A stretch of 64,000 nucleotides of DNA from Desulfospira joergensenii DSM 10085. GTDB taxonomy: Bacteria > Desulfobacterota > Desulfobacteria > Desulfobacterales > Desulfobacteraceae. The stretch is taken from positions 2,069,223 to 2,133,222 of the forward strand of contig NZ_ATUG01000001.1 in NCBI RefSeq assembly GCF_000420085.1, written 5' to 3'. Both the position numbers and the translations under genes were made by a program. A model generated the notes under the pieces. It was not told the origin of the DNA. It made no database searches and saw only the letters and a program-made list of their open reading frames with translations. Positions within the stretch are counted from its first letter, which is position 1; every line of letters begins with the position of its first letter. Below are positions 59,406-64,000 of the stretch, one piece after another.

Positions 59406-59879
59406 ATGGATGATTCAATAAATCTGAACGCCTCCATACTGGACCGGCTCCTGGATGATGACCCCAAAACCATCCAGGAGCCTTCCCTGTACCGGGTTCT
59501 GTCGGAAAAACAGATCCTGGACAACGTGATCCGGGATATTGAAAACCTCTTGAACACCCGGTGCAGCCCCATTGATATCCCGGCCCCTTTCAAAAATCTG
59601 AAGCGGTCCCTGATCCGGTACGGGATCAGTGATTTTTCCGTTGAAAATCCCGGGACCAGCACGGTGAGACAGAAATTGTGCAAGGAAATCGAAACCGCCA
59701 TCTCCGTGTTTGAACCCCGGCTGAAAAAACCGGTGGTGAGGATTGAAAGGGAGAACCATGACAAGAGAAAGCTCTTTTTCAGGATATCCGGGATCCTTGT
59801 GATGGAACCCCTTTCCGAACCGGTCTCCTTTGATACTTTTTTTGACCTGAACCGGGGCCGGTATGTAATTTCAAAATAA
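59406..59879 (+). CDS. tssE: T6SS baseplate protein TssE
   Basis: A 157-residue TssE protein, a relative of phage gp25. The N-terminal DSINLNASILDRLLDD is typical, and the gp25-like core contains NTRCSPIDIPAPFKNLKRSL. The expected pattern GI-D-FS-ENP (YGISDFSVENPGT) is visible. It joins TssF and TssG in each baseplate wedge. Confidence 0.92.
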   Translation: MDDSINLNASILDRLLDDDPKTIQEPSLYRVLSEKQILDNVIRDIENLLNTRCSPIDIPAPFKNLKRSLIRYGISDFSVENPGTSTVRQKLCKEIETAISVFEPRLKKPVVRIERENHDKRKLFFRISGILVMEPLSEPVSFDTFFDLNRGRYVISK

Positions 59880-59903
59880 AACAACTTGAATGCGCTCTTT
59901 CCT

Positions 59904-61706
59904 ATGGATGATAAATTACTCAACTACTATGAACGGGAACTGACCTTTGTCAGGGAGATGGGGGCAGAATTTGCGGCAAAATACCCCAAAATCGCCGGAC
60001 GGCTCCAGCTGGAACCGGATAAATGTGAAGATCCCCATACGGAAAGACTCATTGAAGCCTTTGCCTATATCAGCGGGAGAATCCATAAAAAGATCGACGA
60101 TGATTTCCCCCAGATCACCGAATCTTTGATGGGGATCACCTATCCCCACTACACCAACCCCATCCCCTCCATGACCCTGGTTCGGTTCGACCCCAACCCG
60201 AAAAGCATCACGGAAAAAGGATATGAGATTCAAAAGGGCGCTGCTCTCTTCTCCAAACCGGTCAAGGGGGTGCCCTGCACCTTTACCCTCTGCGCACCGG
60301 TTTCCCTGTGGCCGGTCAGGGTCAAGGCGGTTTCCCTTGAAGAGCCGGGGCCCGGGGCAAAGGGAGCGGTCCAGGCCATTCATATCCAATTGGAAACCGT
60401 CAATGATATTGATTTCAGCGATTTGGAATGTGAATCTCTGCGGTTTTTCCTCAACGGCCAGCACCAGCATGTCTTTCCCCTGTACGAGAAGATCTTCAAC
60501 AATGTCTCGGCCCTGGAATTCCGGTTTGCCAATTCCAGCGGACGGACCGAGACCATCGCCTTAGAACCGGAATCGATCCGTCCGGTGGGGTTTGATCCCA
60601 ATGAGAAGATGCTGCCCTATTCAAAGCGGTCCTTCCCGGGATATCTGCTCTTGTTTGAGTATTTTACCTTCCCGGAAAAATTTTTATTCTTTGATCTCAC
60701 CGGTTTCAAGGCCCTTAAGAAGAGATCTGCAGGCACCTCTCTGTCCGTTATCCTCTATCTTTCCCAAAGCATCAAACGGGATATCGTGGTCAACAAAGAT
60801 ACCTTCCAGCTCCATTCCGCCCCGGCCGTGAACCTGTTCAAAAAAATAGCCGAGCCCATGAGGGTGGAGCATCGGAAAACCGAGTACCGGGTGGTTCCGG
60901 ATCTGAGAAGGGCCGGGGCAACCGAGGTCTATACCGTGGACCGGGTCAAGCCGGCCTCTGTCTCCGCAGGCCAGGCCAAGGAGTACAGGCCCTTTTATTC
61001 CATCCGCCACCATCTCTCCCATGAAGAGGCCGGAAACAGCCATGTTTTCTGGCATATCCAGCGGAGACCGTCGGGACGGCAGGGGGACAAGGGAACCGAG
61101 GTCTATCTTTCCTTTTCCGACCTGAACATGACCCCGGCAGATCCCGGGGCGGATATTTTGACCATTCACCAGACCTGTACAAACCGGGACCTGCCCTCAA
61201 GGCTTCCCTTCGGGGACGAGCGGGGGGACTTTACCATGGAGCTTGCCGCACCCGTGGACAGAATCGTCAGCATGATCAAACCCACTCCCACCCGGCGCCC
61301 CTTTCTGGGCGGGGCACTTCAGTGGAGGATGATCTCCCATCTCTCCCTCAACTATATCTCCATGGTGGAGGGCGGAGAGGACGCCTTAAAAGAGATCCTG
61401 AAACTCTATGATTTTGAAAATTCCACCTCCACCAAACAGCAGATCAGCGGCATTGTCTCGGTCCAGTCCCGTCATGTGACCAAGCGGATCCGGACCTCTT
61501 TTGCCCGGGGCGTGGAGATCACCCTCACCCTGGATGAGGACAAGTTCGTGGGATCCGGACTTTTTCTGTTCGCCTCCATCCTGGAAAGGTTTCTGGCCCA
61601 GTACGTATCGGTCAACTCCTTTTCCCAGCTGGTATTGAAAACCCTTCAGAAAAAAGAGGAAATGAAACGGTGGCCCCCCAGAAGCGGCAATCAGATACTG
61701 GTTTAG
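59904..61706 (+). CDS. tssF: T6SS baseplate protein TssF
   Basis: About 600 residues from the ATG at 59904, which gives the family start MDDKLLNYYERELTFVREMG; a TTG six codons earlier is possible. No strong ribosome site precedes either. The C-terminal region with LGGALQWRMISHLSLNYISM and the RTSFARGVEITLTLDEDKFVGSG stretch are typical. It overlaps tssG by 37 bases. Confidence 0.93.
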   Translation: MDDKLLNYYERELTFVREMGAEFAAKYPKIAGRLQLEPDKCEDPHTERLIEAFAYISGRIHKKIDDDFPQITESLMGITYPHYTNPIPSMTLVRFDPNPKSITEKGYEIQKGAALFSKPVKGVPCTFTLCAPVSLWPVRVKAVSLEEPGPGAKGAVQAIHIQLETVNDIDFSDLECESLRFFLNGQHQHVFPLYEKIFNNVSALEFRFANSSGRTETIALEPESIRPVGFDPNEKMLPYSKRSFPGYLLLFEYFTFPEKFLFFDLTGFKALKKRSAGTSLSVILYLSQSIKRDIVVNKDTFQLHSAPAVNLFKKIAEPMRVEHRKTEYRVVPDLRRAGATEVYTVDRVKPASVSAGQAKEYRPFYSIRHHLSHEEAGNSHVFWHIQRRPSGRQGDKGTEVYLSFSDLNMTPADPGADILTIHQTCTNRDLPSRLPFGDERGDFTMELAAPVDRIVSMIKPTPTRRPFLGGALQWRMISHLSLNYISMVEGGEDALKEILKLYDFENSTSTKQQISGIVSVQSRHVTKRIRTSFARGVEITLTLDEDKFVGSGLFLFASILERFLAQYVSVNSFSQLVLKTLQKKEEMKRWPPRSGNQILV

Positions 61707-62734
61707 AAGACCAACTCTACGACTCTTTCTATGAGTTCTCCTTTTTCAGGGCGGTTGACCTGCTGGAGCAGTTTGCCCGGGACAAGAAAAAAATAGGGGA
61801 TACCCTGGAGCCGGGAAAAGAGGTGGTGCGCTTCTCGGTCAAACCCGGGTTTTCATTTCCCCCAAGCGATATCTCAGGCCTTGGACAGGACCCGGAAAAC
61901 GGACCCTCCCGGATGGAGGTGGCCTTCATGGGGCTCATCGGGCCCTCGGGCCTGCTTCCCAACTGGTACAATGAACTGGCCCTGGAACGGCGGAAAAATA
62001 AAGATCATGCTTTTATCGATTTTCTGAACATCTTCCACCACCGGCTGATCTCCTTATTTTATCTGGCCTGGAAAAAACAGCGGTTCCCGGAGAACTATGC
62101 GCCCGGGGCCGGGGACCGCCTGTCCCGGTATATCCTGAGCCTGGCCGGACTCGGGACCTCCGGCATGGTCGGGCTTCTGGGACTGCCCCGGGAATCCCTG
62201 ACCTTTTACGCCGGACTTCTCTCCCTGCCCGTGGCCTCGGCCGCCGGGATTGAGGCGGCCATTGAATATTTTTCCGGGGCCCCCACCCGGGTGGACCAGT
62301 TTGTGGAAAGAGATGTTCCCCTGGAACCCCAGGACTGTACAAAACTGGGTTCGGCCAATGCCTCCCTGGGTATTGATGCGGTCTGCGGAACCCGTGTCCG
62401 GGAGTGCCAGACCAAATTCAGGGTTAACCTGGGCCCAATAGACTACACTGCCTATACACGGTTCATCCCCATGGGAGACCTTCTTCTGCCGGTTTTCTCC
62501 CTGATCCGGTACATGGTGGGGATCGAATTTGAATTTGAAATCCGGGTCTTCCTCAAAAAAGAGGAGGTCCCCTCCTGCGTCCTGGGGGAAAAGGGCCCGG
62601 GCCGGGTCTTTCTGGGCTGGACCACCTGGGCGGCCTCGCCCGGACATGAGTTTACGGAAAACCCGTATATCACCTTTGAGGAAAATGATCTAAAGCGGAT
62701 GAAGGTGGGTAGGCTGAAGACCGAAGGGGTTTAG
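61670..62734 (+). CDS. tssG: T6SS baseplate protein TssG
   Basis: A 354-residue TssG protein beginning at GTG inside the tssF end. The family opening YDSFYEFSFFRAVDLLEQ, the VAFMGLIGPSGLLPNWYNEL block and the C-terminal TWAASPGHEFT are present. It forms the TssF2-TssG wedge. Its stop codon lies in the loop of an 18-base-pair hairpin between tssG and tssH. Confidence 0.93.
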   Translation: MAPQKRQSDTGLEDQLYDSFYEFSFFRAVDLLEQFARDKKKIGDTLEPGKEVVRFSVKPGFSFPPSDISGLGQDPENGPSRMEVAFMGLIGPSGLLPNWYNELALERRKNKDHAFIDFLNIFHHRLISLFYLAWKKQRFPENYAPGAGDRLSRYILSLAGLGTSGMVGLLGLPRESLTFYAGLLSLPVASAAGIEAAIEYFSGAPTRVDQFVERDVPLEPQDCTKLGSANASLGIDAVCGTRVRECQTKFRVNLGPIDYTAYTRFIPMGDLLLPVFSLIRYMVGIEFEFEIRVFLKKEEVPSCVLGEKGPGRVFLGWTTWAASPGHEFTENPYITFEENDLKRMKVGRLKTEGV

Positions 62735-62761
62735 CAGCCTATCCCCCTTCGGTCTTCAGCC
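62712..62761 (+). other. Eighteen-base-pair hairpin at the tssG-tssH junction
   Basis: GGCTGAAGACCGAAGGGG (62712-62729) is perfectly complementary to 62744-62761. The tssG stop codon (62732-62734) is in the 14-base loop. No T-run follows and the operon continues into tssH 41 bases later. An mRNA processing, stabilising or attenuating role is inferred. Confidence 0.65.
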
Positions 62762-62802
62762 CAATACCCTTAGCCTAAAAACCGAAACAAAAGGAGAGTC
62801 CA

Positions 62803-64000
62803 ATGTCCGTATCAAATCTCAAGTCATTGATCGGCAAGCTGAACACTGCCTGCCGGAAAAGCCTGGAATCGGCTGCAGGCCTGTGCCTGTCCCATACCCA
62901 CTACGATGTGGAACTGGAACACTTCTTTCTCAAGCTTTTGGACATCCAGAATACGGACTTTCACAAGATCCTTTCCTATTTTGAAATCAACGAATCCCAT
63001 CTGATCCGGGATCTCACCGATGTCATGGAAAAATTCAAGACCGGAAATGCCAGGACCCCGGCCCTCTCCCCCCGGATTCCGGAGATGATCAAACAGGCCT
63101 GGCTTCTGGCATCCGTCGATTTCGGAGTCTCTTCGGTCCGGTCCGGCCATATCCTGCTTGCCCTGCTGTCCAATTCGGAATCGGCCCGGACCCTGGTTTC
63201 CTCCTCCTCCCTGTTTGAGAGGATCTCCGCTGAAACCCTGGGCGACTCTTTTTCAGACCTGACTTCAGGATCGGTTGAAGAACAGGAAGAGGGGGCTTTG
63301 GCCGCCCCAGGGACCCGTGGAGACGGCCCTGCCCCGCCGGCCGGGGGGGGCGGGAAAGCCCAGGCCCTGGCCCAGTACACCATCAATCTCACGGAAAAGG
63401 CCAAAAACGGGGAGATCGATCCGGTCCTGGGCCGGGATTTTGAAATCCGGCAGATGGTGGATATCCTGATCCGGCGAAGGCAGAACAACCCCATCCTCAC
63501 CGGTGAAGCCGGGGTGGGCAAGACCGCAGTGGTGGAAGGCTTTGCCCTGAGAATCTCCGAAGGAGACGTGCCCCCGGTTCTCCAGGGGGTGGCCGTCCAC
63601 ACCCTGGATCTGGGACTTCTCCAGGCCGGGGCCGGGATCAAAGGCGAATTTGAGGAACGGTTAAAATCCGTGATCAACGAAGTCAAGGCCTCCCCCATCC
63701 CCATTATTCTCTTCATCGACGAGGCCCACACCCTGATCGGGGCCGGAGGCGCAGCCGGATCCGGGGATGCGGCCAATCTTCTCAAACCGGCCCTGGCCCG
63801 GGGGGAGCTCAGAACCATTGCCGCCACCACCTGGGCCGAGTACAAAAAGTACTTTGAAAAGGATGCAGCCATGGCCCGGCGTTTCCAGGTGGTCAAGATA
63901 GAGGAGCCGGACGAGGAAAAGGCCATGGTCATGATGCGGGCCATTGCGCCCTTTCTGGAAAAACATCACAATGTCATGATCACGGACGAGGCCCTCCAGG
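62803..64000 (+). CDS. tssH: T6SS sheath-recycling ATPase TssH/ClpV, truncated by the window end
   Basis: The first 399 residues of a ClpV-type AAA+ protein; the rest lies beyond 64000. An N-terminal Clp_N domain (about 1-150) that binds contracted TssC is followed by an acidic/Gly-Pro linker. The first AAA+ module then has Walker A GEAGVGKT (234-241) and Walker B with LFIDEAHTLIGAGG. It disassembles contracted sheaths. AAAGGAGAG precedes the ATG. Confidence 0.94.
   Translation, partial: MSVSNLKSLIGKLNTACRKSLESAAGLCLSHTHYDVELEHFFLKLLDIQNTDFHKILSYFEINESHLIRDLTDVMEKFKTGNARTPALSPRIPEMIKQAWLLASVDFGVSSVRSGHILLALLSNSESARTLVSSSSLFERISAETLGDSFSDLTSGSVEEQEEGALAAPGTRGDGPAPPAGGGGKAQALAQYTINLTEKAKNGEIDPVLGRDFEIRQMVDILIRRRQNNPILTGEAGVGKTAVVEGFALRISEGDVPPVLQGVAVHTLDLGLLQAGAGIKGEFEERLKSVINEVKASPIPIILFIDEAHTLIGAGGAAGSGDAANLLKPALARGELRTIAATTWAEYKKYFEKDAAMARRFQVVKIEEPDEEKAMVMMRAIAPFLEKHHNVMITDEALQ

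Noticed and set aside
1-64000. CRISPR arrays, tRNA or rRNA genes, insertion sequences
   Set aside because: No regularly spaced repeats, no cloverleaf-like or rRNA-like sequence, and no transposase frame were recognised.

Overview
The window reads as a chromosomal segment of a sulfate-reducing or sulfur-metabolising Desulfobacterota bacterium, most likely order Desulfobacterales. The evidence is moderately GC-rich DNA, two sets of heterodisulfide-reductase-like (Hdr/Qmo-like) genes, TusA and DsrE sulfur carriers, a 13-haem periplasmic cytochrome with a HybA/HybB-type membrane module, and many sigma-54 activators and promoters. No tRNA, rRNA, CRISPR array or transposase was recognised.

Layout. 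1-7112 (all minus): a FadR/GntR regulator, a metal-dependent amidohydrolase and a five-gene peptide ABC transporter whose last gene runs off the left edge. 7197-8480: an SPOUT rRNA/tRNA methylase and a cysteine-rich protein of unknown function. 8603-14469 (minus): an eight-gene block, TusA, MvhD-like, two HdrA-like flavoproteins, a small helix-turn-helix-like protein, HdrC-like, HdrB-like and DsrE. A sigma-54 promoter precedes it, and a second, divergent sigma-54 promoter appears to drive a small RNA of about 113 nt. 15356-22363: a small CxxC protein, a Cys-rich PAS/AAA+ sigma-54 activator, and divergently a sigma-54 operon of a TusA-like protein without its cysteine, HybA-like, HybB-like, 13-haem cytochrome and flavodoxin. 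22403-27411: a sensor kinase, a KefB-type antiporter and a small PilZ-like protein. 27538-31879: two tandem secreted paralogues behind a sigma-54 promoter, next to a GlrK-QseG-GlrR-like system. 32239-34763: a membrane Hdr-like pair. 34764-36420: an AT-rich island with HNH and GIY-YIG nuclease-fold proteins. 36523-39997: a Crp-like regulator, an SDR, a frameshifted DUF2284 gene, a flavodoxin relict and a DUF1638 gene. 40043-46151: an ACR3-like transporter fused to UspA, a RACo-like corrinoid activator, thioredoxin, a 29-residue membrane peptide and a second Cys-PAS sigma-54 activator. 46341-64000 (plus): a type VI secretion locus from two unusual accessory genes through tssJKLM, tagF, tssABCEFG to a truncated tssH (clpV).

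How it fits together. Two activators with similar cysteine-rich PAS domains each sit beside their own palindromic sites. TTAAACATATGTTTAA lies upstream of the cytochrome operon. GGTAACG half-sites lie upstream of the activator at 44757 and of the 29-residue peptide, and between the divergent promoters of the TusA-Hdr-DsrE block and the small RNA. The inferred picture is redox- or sulfur-responsive sigma-54 control of sulfur-carrier and electron-transfer modules spread over 30 kb. DUF2284, DUF1638 and RACo-like genes cluster together, but no methyltransferase or corrinoid protein is present in the window. The T6SS locus encodes the baseplate, sheath, membrane complex and ATPase start, but no Hcp, VgrG or effector within view.
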